A program made the position numbers and the translations under genes. Shown here one piece after another: positions 46,535 to 56,379 of a stretch of DNA of 64,000 nucleotides. Source of the DNA: Flavobacterium macacae (GTDB lineage: Bacteria > Bacteroidota > Bacteroidia > Flavobacteriales > Flavobacteriaceae); assembly GCF_003865365.1 (NCBI RefSeq), contig NZ_RQVR01000004.1:152008-216007 (forward strand), written 5' to 3'. A model generated the notes under the pieces. It was not told the DNA's origin. It searched no databases and worked only from the letters and a program-made list of their open reading frames with translations. Positions within the stretch are counted from its first letter, which is position 1. Each line of letters opens with the position of its first letter.

Positions 46535-46918
46535 ATGGCACAAAAAGTAATACCTGACAAAGAGCAGAAAGAGAAAGAACAAATCAGAAAAAAAGAACAT
46601 AGTCCTTTGATACAGGTTGATAAGCAGAGCGACCCGATTTCCAATTTCATCGCTAATTTAAAACGTCAGTTCAGGGAAGCAAAAGGCTTAATAGATTGGA
46701 ATAGGCTATTCGGGGGAAAACGTACTGAACAACAAAAGCAGACTTCCGAACCTGAAAGCATAATAGGTGCGACAAAAACGCTTATCCGTTCGGACTTCAA
46801 AAATGAAGAAAAAAATCAGGCTATACAGACCAATAAAAAGCCTGCTTTAAAAATGGACAATACAATTATAACGCAACAGTCTTGTCCTAAAAGTAAGAAA
46901 CCAAAGTTAGGATTATAG
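46535..46918 (+). CDS. Hypothetical island protein
   Basis: The 127 residues are highly charged and Gln/Lys-rich, starting MAQKVIPDKEQKEKEQI. A central segment, FIANLKRQFREAKGLIDWNR, is the only conserved-looking part. There is no signal peptide or membrane segment. I do not recognise the family. The ATG at 46535 was preferred over a TTG at 46502. It precedes the two HTH genes and may be co-regulated through the GCCAAATAC repeats. Confidence 0.5.
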   Translation: MAQKVIPDKEQKEKEQIRKKEHSPLIQVDKQSDPISNFIANLKRQFREAKGLIDWNRLFGGKRTEQQKQTSEPESIIGATKTLIRSDFKNEEKNQAIQTNKKPALKMDNTIITQQSCPKSKKPKLGL

Positions 46919-46922
46919 CCTA

Positions 46923-46948
46923 GTATTTGGCAACTGTACGCCAAATAC
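46923..46948. promoter_or_regulatory. Inverted repeat upstream of the HTH gene pair
   Basis: GTATTTGGC (46923-46931) and GCCAAATAC (46940-46948) form a perfect nine-base inverted repeat with an eight-base spacer. It lies 22 bases upstream of the HTH gene ATG. It is a candidate binding site for these small DNA-binding proteins. Confidence 0.45.
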
Positions 46949-46970
46949 CGCCATCGGATGCAACATTAAA

Positions 46971-47315
46971 ATGACCTATGTGAATAGCTTTTATTTTAGA
47001 GGTTTAAATGATGCAGATATGGAAATAACAGTTTTAGACATTCAGATTTTAAAGGCATTGCACAGGGAAGTAAAGGAAGTTTCTCTATTGATTAAGGAAA
47101 TCACTGCACCCTACAAGGCATTGCAACAGGCAACGAAATGGCTCGACCAACAGGAAGCCTGCCAACTGCTTAATATCAGCAAAAGAACGTTGCAGACGTA
47201 TAGGGCAAAAGGCATTCTTGGAGCAACCCAAATCAATCGGAAAACGTATTTCAGATTATCCGAAGTGGAGTTACTTATGCAGGGAGAGCGAGCATTAAAA
47301 AAGCAAAAGAAATGA
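46971..47315 (+). CDS. Helix-turn-helix (excisionase-like) protein 1
   Basis: The 114 residues have an N-terminal helical region and a MerR/HTH_17-like domain: WLDQQEACQLLNISKRTLQTYRAKGILGATQINRKTYFRLSEVE, given here as key residues rather than the whole motif. Tandem pairs of such proteins are typical of the excision or regulation modules of CTnDOT-like elements. Its stop overlaps the next gene as ATGA. It probably helps excision together with the integrase, though direct evidence is lacking. Confidence 0.8.
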   Translation: MTYVNSFYFRGLNDADMEITVLDIQILKALHREVKEVSLLIKEITAPYKALQQATKWLDQQEACQLLNISKRTLQTYRAKGILGATQINRKTYFRLSEVELLMQGERALKKQKK

Positions 47316-47593
47316 AACAGATTGGAAATTCAAACGAAGATATGCTTGCCTTGCTCGAAGCTGTGGTAGGCATCAAAAATGAACTGTTGTATATCAGAGA
47401 ATATTTCCATCCATTACTAAAAGGGGAAATCTACCTGTCAGGCGAACAGGTTTGCAAGATGTTACACATAAGCAAACGGACGTTGCAACAGTACAGGGAT
47501 GACAAACTGATACCCTTTATCAAGCTCGAACGGAAAATCTTGTTTCGTGAAAGCGATATTGTCAAGGTATTGGAAGATAACTATCAGCGTTAG
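47312..47593 (+). CDS. Helix-turn-helix (excisionase-like) protein 2
   Basis: The 93 residues are paralogous to the preceding protein: EQVCKMLHISKRTLQQYRDD and LIPFIKLERKILFRESDIV. The four-base overlap (ATGA) indicates coupled translation. Paired HTH proteins of this type act as recombination directionality factors in related elements, and the same role is inferred here. A strong terminator follows. Confidence 0.8.
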   Translation: MKQIGNSNEDMLALLEAVVGIKNELLYIREYFHPLLKGEIYLSGEQVCKMLHISKRTLQQYRDDKLIPFIKLERKILFRESDIVKVLEDNYQR

Positions 47594-47642
47594 CTGATTA
47601 AATGAATGCTTTGAAACTTAAACATATCGGTAAATTAAAAAA

Positions 47643-47672
47643 ACAGCCCACTGCTTAAATGCGGTGGGCTGT
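47643..47672. terminator. Bidirectional terminator between the HTH genes and a lipoprotein gene
   Basis: ACAGCCCAC (from 47643) pairs with GTGGGCTGT (to 47672), with further pairs inside. A/T-rich flanks on both sides suit two convergent units. Confidence 0.82.
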
Positions 47673-47684
47673 GTTGTTTATATT

Positions 47685-48152
47685 CTACTTAATCTCAAAC
47701 TCTCCGTAAACATTATGATTTTCCCTTGTCTTTTGATAGTCGGAGTTCAGATAATATTTGACAATTCTGTATTTGCCTACTTTATAACTGATTTGGTCTT
47801 TATATAATTTCTTTTCAAAACTCTCTGTATCGGTTGGTTTTAGTCGCCAACCAAGGTCGTTAAACGCAGTACCCTTTGGCGAAATGTCTTTCCATTCGTT
47901 TTTCTCGTAATTTTCAATCTGATAATGCAACCCTGTAGTGATAGTATCATTTGTATTGTTTATTATTGTAACCTTTATAGTATCTGGGATTTCTGAAAGT
48001 TTAAAAACATTTGGCTCTATAGATAATGATACAGACTTATCCTCAACATCATTTACTTTTTCTTTTTTGGATGATTGTTCTTCTTCCTTTTTATTTTGGT
48101 TACAACTCAATAAAAGTGTTGCTGAAATTATAAGTAGGATAAGTTTTTTCAT
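47685..48152 (-). CDS. Island-borne lipoprotein with Ig-like domain
   Basis: The 155 residues start with a lipoprotein signal (MKKLILLIISATLLLSC, Cys at 17). A Lys/Glu-rich linker leads to an Ig-like beta-sandwich (about 45-150), with TIKVTIINNTNDTITTGLHYQIENY and YRIVKYYLNSD. The ATG at 48152 was chosen because it heads the signal peptide. It is probably a surface or periplasmic cargo protein of the island; its role is unknown. Confidence 0.65.
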   Translation of the reverse strand: MKKLILLIISATLLLSCNQNKKEEEQSSKKEKVNDVEDKSVSLSIEPNVFKLSEIPDTIKVTIINNTNDTITTGLHYQIENYEKNEWKDISPKGTAFNDLGWRLKPTDTESFEKKLYKDQISYKVGKYRIVKYYLNSDYQKTRENHNVYGEFEIK

Positions 48153-48247
48153 TATTCTATTTTTTGTCATTGTTTCTACCAATTGCTAAAATACAAAAAA
48201 AGCCAACACATAATAACATTGACTTTCTTTGATTACTTTAATAGACT

Positions 48248-49498
48248 TCATAGTTGAGAAACAAAAGACTGTTCCATTCCTTTAAATTTATGCGATACCT
48301 TTTGCATATCCTTTCCGACTTTCTCGTTGAGTATTTTGGCGTAAATCTGTGTAGTGGCAATGTTTTTATGCCCCAACATTTTACTCAAACTCTCCAATGG
48401 AACCCCCTCAGTTAAAAATAGTGTGGCAAAGGTATGGCGTGCCAAATGAAAGGTTACTTTCTTCTCTTTAAGACACTCAATTTGTTTGGATATTCTTTTC
48501 AAGCTTTCATTGCAGACCGTATTTGAGGGTACAGGGAAAACCCTTCCATCCTTTGAGAATCCTGCATATTTTTCGATAATCATTTTCGGTATATCCAAGA
48601 GCATCACGTTTGACGATGTAGCCGTTTTCTTTCTTCGCACAATAATCCACTGGTTACCGTCAAAAAAATCTTGGATATTGCTGTTTTTAAGTCCTTTCAT
48701 ATCCGAATAGGAAAGACCTGTAAAGCAACTGAAAACAAATAGGTCTTTAACTAATTCGTCTTTCTTTTTATCGCAGTTGAACGTTACGAGCTGTTCCAAT
48801 TCATTACGCAATAGATAACCACGGTCTTTGTCCTTTTTGGTATTCTTGTACTCGCTGAACGGATTAAAGGCAAGATGCTTTCTGCTCATTGCCAATCGGC
48901 AAAGTGTAGTAAATCCAATCATATACAGCCAAATGGTGTTGTGCGTCAAACTTTGTTCGTCACGTAGGTAATAATCAAAGTCCTCCACAAAAATAGGTGT
49001 AAGGTCGTTAAAAGACACATCGGAATAACCGTATTTTGCAAAGGCGAAATTTCGCAGATGCTTTAAAAGTGTTTTGTACTTACTGTGTGTGCCATTTACC
49101 CGAAGTCCACTATTAACCTTTTTCTCATAGTCGGATAGGAACTGTTCATAAAATTTGAAAAAGGTCAGTTCTCCGCTTTCCATACCAAGAACGGCATTTT
49201 TAAGTTTAGCACTGTTTACAGTTCCCTCGTTCTTCAGGATTTTGGAATAGCATTCCTCAATACCCGAACGAATTTTGTCAAGTTTGCTGTTCGTGGCTTG
49301 GGCTTCTCGGCTTTTGCCTAAAACCCTGCCGTACTTCAAATCCCAATTTGTTGCGGAAATATCCAGCTTTGTACTGAATGCAGACTGTTTGCCGTTTACG
49401 GTAATCCTGCACATAACCGTAACTTTTCCGTTTTTCTTTGGGGCGTTCTTTTTAAGGTAAAACAATACCTTAAACGTTGATTTTTTTGTCGTTTCCAT
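48248..49498 (-). CDS. Tyrosine recombinase (integrase) of the island
   Basis: The 416 residues have an arm-binding region (about 10-90), a SAM-like core-binding domain (about 110-210) and a catalytic domain. H351 and R354 lie in HLARHTFATLF, H377 in LGHKN and the nucleophile Y386 in TQIYAKI. The first catalytic Arg is replaced by S263 in FTGLSYSDM, as in IntDOT-type recombinases of this phylum. The ATG at 49498 was preferred over a GTG at 49504. The gene reads inward from the right end of the island. Confidence 0.93.
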   Translation of the reverse strand: METTKKSTFKVLFYLKKNAPKKNGKVTVMCRITVNGKQSAFSTKLDISATNWDLKYGRVLGKSREAQATNSKLDKIRSGIEECYSKILKNEGTVNSAKLKNAVLGMESGELTFFKFYEQFLSDYEKKVNSGLRVNGTHSKYKTLLKHLRNFAFAKYGYSDVSFNDLTPIFVEDFDYYLRDEQSLTHNTIWLYMIGFTTLCRLAMSRKHLAFNPFSEYKNTKKDKDRGYLLRNELEQLVTFNCDKKKDELVKDLFVFSCFTGLSYSDMKGLKNSNIQDFFDGNQWIIVRRKKTATSSNVMLLDIPKMIIEKYAGFSKDGRVFPVPSNTVCNESLKRISKQIECLKEKKVTFHLARHTFATLFLTEGVPLESLSKMLGHKNIATTQIYAKILNEKVGKDMQKVSHKFKGMEQSFVSQL

Positions 49499-49611
49499 AC
49501 TCACAATTCTTAATGATAAAATTAAACCTATGTGAGCTACGGAACAATATGAAAAACTATGCAGAAAGCTGAAATACAGTATTTTAAAACGATTGTTTCT
49601 AATATTTAAAA

Positions 49612-49664
49612 GTAACGTTTTAGTAACCTTACTTTTGCCAAACCTCGCTTTTTACTGCTTTTCA
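49612..49664. other. Candidate right attachment region of the island
   Basis: GTAAC occurs at 49612-49616 and 49623-49627, with the same 11-base spacing and G-N-TTT-N context as at 33132. TTACTTTTGC follows, resembling CTnDOT-type core sites. TGCTTTTCA recurs at 49656-49664. The region sits between the integrase start and the esterase terminator. Confidence 0.4.
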
Positions 49665-49683
49665 CCTCATTACCAAAAAATCA

Positions 49684-49719
49684 CAAAACGGCTGTAAAGC
49701 CTTATTTACAACCGTTTTG
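49684..49719 (-). terminator. Terminator of the esterase gene
   Basis: CAAAACGG-C-TGTAAA (49684-49698) pairs with TTTACA-A-CCGTTTTG (49705-49719), apart from one mismatch. A T-run follows on the minus strand. It marks chromosomal DNA outside the island end. Confidence 0.75.
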
Positions 49720-49765
49720 CCTGTTATTAATCTTTAATGTATTTTTACTGAAACTTTATTTTAAA

Positions 49766-50620
49766 TTAAGGATTCTCTTTTAGTATTTTCGAAAAAAAGT
49801 AAAAATGATAAGGCAATGAATTTTCCCAATATTCCCACGTGTGTGCGCCTGGACGTTCTGTGTATTCGTGCGGAATTCTTTCATACACCAATCTTCTGTG
49901 CAACTCCCGATTCGATTCAATCAAAAAATCATCCACGCCAACATCAATAATCAAAGGCATTTTATTGGCTTTAATTTTATCAACCATCCTCAAAACAGCA
50001 TTGACATCATACAATTCTTGCTTTCCTGAATCAGCACCAAAAACCGGTTCCATCAATTTTTTAACTTGATCTGCTGTATCGCGACGCAACATTGCACCCA
50101 TATCCAGTGCACCACTCATGCTTCCGGCAGCCAAAAATAATTCAGGATTTCTGATCGAAAGATACATCGCTCCGTGACCGCCCATGGACAGACCTGTGAT
50201 AACCCGACCTTTTTTCTCTGCAATGGTTCGGTAAGTAGCGTCAATTTTTGGAATCACTTCTTTGATAATGTGGGTTTCAAATTGACTTTCTTTGTTAGTA
50301 GGAGAATCTAAATAAAAACTATACTTCTCACCTTCCGGCATTACGATTATCATGTTATATTGGTCCGCCAAATCTTTAACCGCCATTTTATTCGGTGTAC
50401 TTTTCAACCAATCGCCAAAGTTTCCATAAGCGCCGTGAAGCAAATACATCACCGGATATTTTATTTTTCCTTTCGTGTATGAATTTGGCAAAACAACAGC
50501 CGATTTAAGCGTTTTCCCCATCGAAGCGCTTGCAATTGAGAGCGTATCTACTTTTGCTGCGTGCGTTAAGAATGATTGTGATAAAAAGAATAAAAAGAGG
50601 ATCGCTTTTAAAGATTTCAT
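49766..50620 (-). CDS. Secreted esterase of the PF00756 family
   Basis: The 284 residues begin with a signal peptide ending near LTHAA. The alpha/beta-hydrolase core has VMYLLHGAYGNFGDWL, the nucleophile Ser in GLSMGGHGA, the acid in IDVGVDDFLIE and the His in GAHTWEYWENSLPYH. Family members include S-formylglutathione hydrolase, feruloyl esterases and mycolyl transferases; the substrate here is unknown. It is a single gene just outside the island. Confidence 0.85.
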   Translation of the reverse strand: MKSLKAILFLFFLSQSFLTHAAKVDTLSIASASMGKTLKSAVVLPNSYTKGKIKYPVMYLLHGAYGNFGDWLKSTPNKMAVKDLADQYNMIIVMPEGEKYSFYLDSPTNKESQFETHIIKEVIPKIDATYRTIAEKKGRVITGLSMGGHGAMYLSIRNPELFLAAGSMSGALDMGAMLRRDTADQVKKLMEPVFGADSGKQELYDVNAVLRMVDKIKANKMPLIIDVGVDDFLIESNRELHRRLVYERIPHEYTERPGAHTWEYWENSLPYHFYFFSKILKENP

Positions 50621-50769
50621 TTTGTAGTTGTATTGTTTTATTCAAAGAAAAGGTATTTTATCAATATTTAAAAATGGAATATATCAGTAAAAGACTTTCC
50701 ACTTCTAATTTTATACTTTTACAATCCCTCTTTTTTTAGTATATTTAATAAAAATTGTACTTTTTAATT

Positions 50770-51711
50770 ATGCCAAAAACACTCTTCCTTTTTATTCTCG
50801 CTTTATTTTTTTCAAGTTGTGGTGCTAAAAAAGCAGACAAGATTGATGACTATATTTTCAAAACAAAATCAGCAAAAAACGACTATTTAAAATCTTATAA
50901 TAAGTCTTTGAAACTTTGGAAAGTTCCGTTTAAAGAAGAAGATTTGATAACTAGTTATGGAACTGCGCACGTAATTATTTCAGGACCAAAAGAAGCAGAA
51001 CCTTTATTATTACTTCACGGAATGGACGCTAGCTCCACAATGTGGTATCCAAATATTGAAGCACTTTCAAAAAACCATCGCGTATATGCCGTTGATTTTT
51101 TAATGGAAGCTGGGAAATCAGTTTCGTGCGGTGAAACACTTTCAAAAGAAGAAATAATAACTTGGTATAACGAAATTTTTGAACACTATAAATTCAAAAA
51201 AATTAAGGTGATTGGCGCTTCAAGAGGTGGTTGGATTGCAACATTACTTGCGATTCAAGAGAATAGTAACATTTCAAAACTTGCATTATTGAGTCCGGCT
51301 CAGACTTTTGAAACCATTGACAGTAAAAGAAAAGCGTTACCAGCCTTGATGCTGAAACTTTTTCCTAATAAGAAAAAATTAAGACGTACACTTAACGCCT
51401 TTGCTTATTATCCAAAAAAGATTGATACCATTTATAAAAATCAATTTTATTTAGCAAACAAACATTCTAAAAGCAATACGAGCCTTTTACAGATGACTCC
51501 TTTTTCTAAAGAAGAGTTGAAAAGCTTAACTATACCAGTTTTAGTTTTAGTAGGTGATCACGATGTGATCAATTCTGAAGACACTGTGGAAAGAGCAAAA
51601 AAATTGATTCCAAATAGCGAGGCTGAAGAAATTAAAAATGCAGGTCATTTTTTAACGATTGATCAATCAAAAATTGTGAATCACAAAATAACTGAGTTTT
51701 TAAAAGACTAA
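50770..51711 (+). CDS. Alpha/beta-hydrolase lipoprotein
   Basis: The 313 residues start with a lipoprotein signal (MPKTLFLFILALFFSSC, Cys at 17). The hydrolase core has LLLLHGMDASSTMWYPN, Ser in GASRGGW, Asp in LVGDHDVIN and His in NAGHFLTIDQ. The ATG at 50770 was chosen over a TTG at 50755. It is monocistronic, with a strong terminator. The substrate is unknown. Confidence 0.8.
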   Translation: MPKTLFLFILALFFSSCGAKKADKIDDYIFKTKSAKNDYLKSYNKSLKLWKVPFKEEDLITSYGTAHVIISGPKEAEPLLLLHGMDASSTMWYPNIEALSKNHRVYAVDFLMEAGKSVSCGETLSKEEIITWYNEIFEHYKFKKIKVIGASRGGWIATLLAIQENSNISKLALLSPAQTFETIDSKRKALPALMLKLFPNKKKLRRTLNAFAYYPKKIDTIYKNQFYLANKHSKSNTSLLQMTPFSKEELKSLTIPVLVLVGDHDVINSEDTVERAKKLIPNSEAEEIKNAGHFLTIDQSKIVNHKITEFLKD

Positions 51712-51755
51712 ATTTCCTCAAAAAATCATACACTCAATTTAAAATGTATACAAAA

Positions 51756-51783
51756 AAAAGAGATGCATTGCTGCATCTCTTTT
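51756..51783 (+). terminator. Terminator after the hydrolase lipoprotein
   Basis: AAAAGAGATGCA (51756-51767) pairs perfectly with TGCATCTCTTTT (51772-51783) around a TTGC loop. Confidence 0.85.
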
Positions 51784-52160
51784 TACCCATACATATTCTA
51801 CTGAATTTAACTATGCAAACTTATAAGCCCCCCAGCCTGTAAATTTCTTACAATATTAAAGCTTTATTTGCGATCGATTCTTATAGAATTATATTAGAAT
51901 CTTATACTATCCCTATATTTTATAAACTTTAACAATTTAATGCTTCTATTATTGGTTTAATATGAGCCAATAATAAAAATCTTAAAGAAAAACAACAACC
52001 TAAAATCCAATCTTTCAATTTTAAAAACTTACTAATTGCGGGATACAGTTTTTCATGATTCAACTGTGGATTATCTTTTATCCATTAAAGTACCACTTAA
52101 AACAAAATTGCAGGCATCAAAAAAAATAAGCATTCACTATTGGTTCTATGTTATCACTTT
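51784..52160. other. Intergenic stretch with no recognised gene
   Basis: About 375 bases of AT-rich DNA with short TTATA/TTAGAATC repeats. A weak plus-strand frame from 52036 overlaps the following minus-strand gene and looks like chance. Confidence 0.5.
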
Positions 52161-52664
52161 TTATTTTTTCTTATCCTTAAAAATAATCCAATTCTCTTTT
52201 GCGAAAAAATATAAATATAAAGCGCCAAATGCCATTGCAAAATAATTTAAAAAAGGAATTTTAAAATCATTAGCCAATCGCAAAGCACAAGCTATAATAT
52301 TAAATACCAAACCGACATACATCAAAATTGAAACAATTAAAAAAGAATTTTTCTTTTCTCTATAATAACTATATCCAAGATATACAATGCCAATAATTGC
52401 CACAGCACATCCTATTTTCATACCGCCTTTTGAATTTAAAACACCATAAATTGCTAATAAAAATAACAAAAGTAAATACATAAACGAAGGAAAGAAATAA
52501 AACATATTTGCTACAATTCGATCTTCACCTGCTTCAATTTGCTGAGACATTTCATCATTAATTTCGGCAATATCAAAACCGTCTCGCTCTAATCGCTCGA
52601 TAATTTCTTTTCTCAAATAATTGTTACTAGAATAGCGTTCAATTTCTTTTTTTATATCTTTCAT
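52161..52664 (-). CDS. Hypothetical four-helix membrane protein
   Basis: The 167 residues have a charged N-terminal cytoplasmic helix (MKDIKKEIERYSSNNYLRKEI). Four hydrophobic segments follow: FYFFPSFMYLLLLFLLAIYGV, IGCAVAIIGIVYLGYSYY, FLIVSILMYVGLVFNIIACAL and FLNYFAMAFGALYLYFF. The family is not recognised. It is a single gene upstream of nothing obvious; function unknown. Confidence 0.6.
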   Translation of the reverse strand: MKDIKKEIERYSSNNYLRKEIIERLERDGFDIAEINDEMSQQIEAGEDRIVANMFYFFPSFMYLLLLFLLAIYGVLNSKGGMKIGCAVAIIGIVYLGYSYYREKKNSFLIVSILMYVGLVFNIIACALRLANDFKIPFLNYFAMAFGALYLYFFAKENWIIFKDKKK

Positions 52665-52782
52665 TTTGATTTATTAAGCCTTGCAAAAATAACACGTTTA
52701 AAACAAAAAGACCTCTCTTTCGAAAGGTCTTTTTTATTTAAATCTAAAAGTCTGTAATTCTAAAAATATAAGAAGTCTAAAA

Positions 52783-55700
52783 TTACATATTCCTTCTATA
52801 TTGTCCGCCGACTTCAAACAATGAAGAAGTGATTTCTCCTAAAGAACAAACCTTTGTTGCTTCCATCAATTGTGCAAAAATATTTTGATTATTGATGGCT
52901 ACATCTTGAATGATGGTCAGTTGTTCTTTGGTTTTATCTGCATAAAATTGGTGCAGAGAGTCCAACATATCAATCTGAAATTGCTTCTCTTCTTCCGTTG
53001 CGCGAATTACTTCCGCAGGAACAACTGTTGGCGAACCTTTTGAACTCAAAAACGTATTCACACCGATAATTGGGAATTCGCCCGTATGTTTCAGCATTTC
53101 ATAATACATACTTTCCTCTTGAATTTTCGAACGTTGGTACATAGTTTCCATCGCACCCAAAACGCCTCCTCTTTCGGTAATTCTGTCGAATTCTTGCAAA
53201 ACGGCATCTTCCACCAAATCCGTCAATTCTTCGATAATGAACGAACCTTGAATTGGATTTTCGTTTTTCGCCAAACCTAATTCCTTATTGATAATCAACT
53301 GGATTGCCATGGCACGACGAACTGATTCTTCCGTTGGAGTTGTAATCGCTTCATCATAAGCATTGGTATGCAACGAGTTACAGTTGTCATAAATGGCATA
53401 TAACGCCTGCAAAGTGGTTCTAATATCATTAAAATCAATCTCTTGAGCGTGTAACGAACGGCCCGATGTTTGAATATGGTATTTCAACATTTGCGCTCTT
53501 TCGTTCGCGCCGTATTTATTTTTCAAGGCTTTTGCCCAAATTTTTCTCGCCACACGGCCAATCACAGCATATTCTGGATCGATTCCGTTGGAGAAGAAGA
53601 ACGATAAGTTGGGTCCGAAATCGTTGATGTCCATTCCACGGCTCAAATAATATTCCACGTAAGTGAAACCATTTGCCAACGTAAACGCCAGTTGCGTAAT
53701 CGGATTGGCGCCCGCTTCTGCAATGTGATAACCTGAAATCGAAACCGAATAGAAGTTTCTGATATTATTCGTAATAAAATATTCCTGAACGTCACCCATC
53801 AATCTCAAGGCAAATTCTGTCGAGAAAATACACGTGTTTTGCGCCTGGTCTTCTTTTAAAATGTCCGCTTGAACTGTTCCACGAACTTGCGAAAGCGTTC
53901 TCACTTTAATTTGTTCGTAAACCTCCTTTGGCAAAACTAAATCTCCGGTAACACCCAAAAGCATCAACCCTAAACCGTCATTTCCAGCCGGAAGATCTCC
54001 ATTATATCTAGGTCGCTCTAAACCTTTTTTCTTGTAAATTTCATTGATTATTGCTTCAACTTCATCTTCAAGATTATTTTCTTTGATGTAAATTTCACAC
54101 TGCTGATCGATCGCCGCGTTCATAAAAAACCCAAGCAACATCGGAGCCGGACCGTTAATAGTCATACTCACAGAAGTCAACGGATGTGCTAAATTGAAAC
54201 CAGAATATAACTTTTTAGCATCATCTAAACAGCAAATTGAAACTCCGGCATTACCGATTTTTCCATAAATATCAGGACGAATATGCGGGTCATTTCCATA
54301 TAAAGTCACACTGTCAAAAGCCGTTGACAAACGTTTTGCAGGCAAACCAGCACTCACATAATGGAACCGCTTGTTGGTTCTTTCTGGGCCACCTTCACCA
54401 GCAAACATTCTTGATGGATCTTCGCCTTCACGTTTAAACGGATACAATCCAGAAGTAAAAGGAAATTCTCCAGGTACATTTTCTTGCAGATTCCATTTCA
54501 AAATATCACCCCAAGCTTCGTATTTCGGCAACGCTACTTTTGGGATTTGAGAATGCGAAAGTGATTCTGTATGAGTTGCAATTTTGATTTCCTTATCACG
54601 AACTTTAAACGTATAAACAGGATTTTTGTACATGTTTACTTTTTCGTCCCAAGTCAAAATGATTTCCCAGTTGTAGGGATCCAAATCCATTTTCACTTTA
54701 TCGAATTGGTTCAAAAGCAAATTCAAGAAGATTCTGTTTTCGTCTTCTCCTTCTGTTACACTTTTATAAACCGTTTCATCATTGATTCCTGTTTTAGTAA
54801 TCTCCGCTTTTTTACCCGAAACCGATTCGATGGTTTTAAAAATTCCGTATAATTTTTGAGCCACTTGCTGTTGTGTCAAAGCAGTCGCATCATATTTTCT
54901 ATTGTTTTCAGCTATTTCAGAAAGGTAACGTGTTCTGTGAGGCGGAATCACGAAGATTTTCTCGCTCATTTCACGCGTGATTTCGAACGTAGATTTCAAG
55001 TCAGAGTCTGTCTTTTCTACAATCGTATCCATAATGGCTTTGTACAACGTATTCATTCCTGGATCGTTGAACTGCGAAGCAATCGTACCAAAAACCGGCA
55101 AATCATCAGGATTCGCATCCCATAAATTGTGGTTTCTTTGGTATTGTTTTTTCACATCGCGCAAAGCGTCCAATGAACCTCTTTTGTCAAATTTGTTGAT
55201 GGCCACCAAATCAGCAAAATCAAGCATATCGATTTTTTCCAATTGTGTTGCAGCACCAAATTCTGGCGTCATTACATACAACGAAACATCAGAATGGTCC
55301 ATAATTTCAGTATCAGACTGCCCGATTCCCGAAGTTTCAAGGATAATAATATCATATTTCGCTGCTTTCAAAACCTGAATGGCTTCGGCAACATATTTAG
55401 ACAAAGCCAAATTCGATTGACGGGTTGCCAACGAACGCATATAAACACGAGGATTATTGATGGCATTCATTCGGATTCTATCACCTAATAAAGCACCGCC
55501 CGTTTTTCTTTTGGATGGATCGACAGAAATCAAACCGATAGTTTTTTCTGGGAAATCAATTAAAAAACGACGAACCAATTCATCTACCAAAGAAGATTTT
55601 CCAGCACCACCGGTTCCTGTTATTCCAAGAACTGGGATTTTGCTCGATTCATTTTGCTTGTGAATGGCATCTAAAGTTTCCTTTGCTATTTCTGGGAAAT

Positions 55701-56223
55701 TTTCGGCAGAAGAAATCACCCTGGCAATTGCTGTCGGATTTTTTTCTTCCAAATGATTGATTTCTCCATTCAATTTATCTCCAATGGGAAAGTCTGATTT
55801 TTGAACCAAATCATTAATCATTCCTTGCAAACCTAATTCACGTCCGTCATCTGGAGCGTAAATTCTGGTAATTCCGTAATCTTGCAATTCTTTGATTTCA
55901 TCCGGAAGAATTACACCTCCGCCTCCACCAAAAATCTTGATATGTCCGGCTCCTTTTTCATTCAAAAGGTCGTACATGTATTTAAAATATTCATTGTGGC
56001 CTCCTTGATAAGAAGTCATGGCTATTGCATTTGCATCTTCTTGAATGGCAGTGTTCACCACTTCTTCGACGCTTCTGTCGTGACCTAAATGGATCACTTC
56101 TACTCCGGTTGACTGAATGATTCTGCGCATTATATTGATAGCGGCATCGTGTCCGTCAAAAAGGGCCGCTGCAGTTACAATTCTTACTTTATTTTTAGGT
56201 ATATAAGGTTTTGCTTGCTCCAT
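52783..56223 (-). CDS. icmF: Isobutyryl-CoA mutase fusion protein IcmF
   Basis: It is a B12-dependent acyl-CoA mutase fused to its G-protein chaperone. From the ATG at 56223 the protein has 1146 residues. The B12-binding domain comes first ([28 protein letters not shown]). The MeaI-type GTPase follows, with [18 protein letters not shown] and NKFDKRG. The mutase domain comes last ([20 protein letters not shown], then [15 protein letters not shown]). The position where methylmalonyl-CoA mutases carry an Arg (VRNTY) reads AQNTC here, the Gln seen in isobutyryl-type enzymes. The upstream ATG at 56292 was not used. Confidence 0.88.
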   Translation of the reverse strand: MEQAKPYIPKNKVRIVTAAALFDGHDAAINIMRRIIQSTGVEVIHLGHDRSVEEVVNTAIQEDANAIAMTSYQGGHNEYFKYMYDLLNEKGAGHIKIFGGGGGVILPDEIKELQDYGITRIYAPDDGRELGLQGMINDLVQKSDFPIGDKLNGEINHLEEKNPTAIARVISSAENFPEIAKETLDAIHKQNESSKIPVLGITGTGGAGKSSLVDELVRRFLIDFPEKTIGLISVDPSKRKTGGALLGDRIRMNAINNPRVYMRSLATRQSNLALSKYVAEAIQVLKAAKYDIIILETSGIGQSDTEIMDHSDVSLYVMTPEFGAATQLEKIDMLDFADLVAINKFDKRGSLDALRDVKKQYQRNHNLWDANPDDLPVFGTIASQFNDPGMNTLYKAIMDTIVEKTDSDLKSTFEITREMSEKIFVIPPHRTRYLSEIAENNRKYDATALTQQQVAQKLYGIFKTIESVSGKKAEITKTGINDETVYKSVTEGEDENRIFLNLLLNQFDKVKMDLDPYNWEIILTWDEKVNMYKNPVYTFKVRDKEIKIATHTESLSHSQIPKVALPKYEAWGDILKWNLQENVPGEFPFTSGLYPFKREGEDPSRMFAGEGGPERTNKRFHYVSAGLPAKRLSTAFDSVTLYGNDPHIRPDIYGKIGNAGVSICCLDDAKKLYSGFNLAHPLTSVSMTINGPAPMLLGFFMNAAIDQQCEIYIKENNLEDEVEAIINEIYKKKGLERPRYNGDLPAGNDGLGLMLLGVTGDLVLPKEVYEQIKVRTLSQVRGTVQADILKEDQAQNTCIFSTEFALRLMGDVQEYFITNNIRNFYSVSISGYHIAEAGANPITQLAFTLANGFTYVEYYLSRGMDINDFGPNLSFFFSNGIDPEYAVIGRVARKIWAKALKNKYGANERAQMLKYHIQTSGRSLHAQEIDFNDIRTTLQALYAIYDNCNSLHTNAYDEAITTPTEESVRRAMAIQLIINKELGLAKNENPIQGSFIIEELTDLVEDAVLQEFDRITERGGVLGAMETMYQRSKIQEESMYYEMLKHTGEFPIIGVNTFLSSKGSPTVVPAEVIRATEEEKQFQIDMLDSLHQFYADKTKEQLTIIQDVAINNQNIFAQLMEATKVCSLGEITSSLFEVGGQYRRNM

Positions 56224-56379
56224 ATTAAAATATCTGTCGATTTTAGGTGTGCAATTTACGAAATCTTTAAAAATTGCTCCTATAATTTTCAAAACAAAAT
56301 TCTTTTTTAATCGATTCTACTCCATTTGCGAAAGTCGTTTTTAATTATTTGTATTTTAGCCAATAAATTCTGCCAAATT

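Noticed and set aside
33162..49664. TGCTTTTCA as attachment-site core
   Set aside because: Nine bases shared by two AT-rich stretches of about 270 bases can occur by chance; it was kept only as support for the GTAAC repeats.
52036..52245. Plus-strand 69-residue frame
   Set aside because: Half lies over the minus-strand membrane protein; no family resemblance, likely chance.
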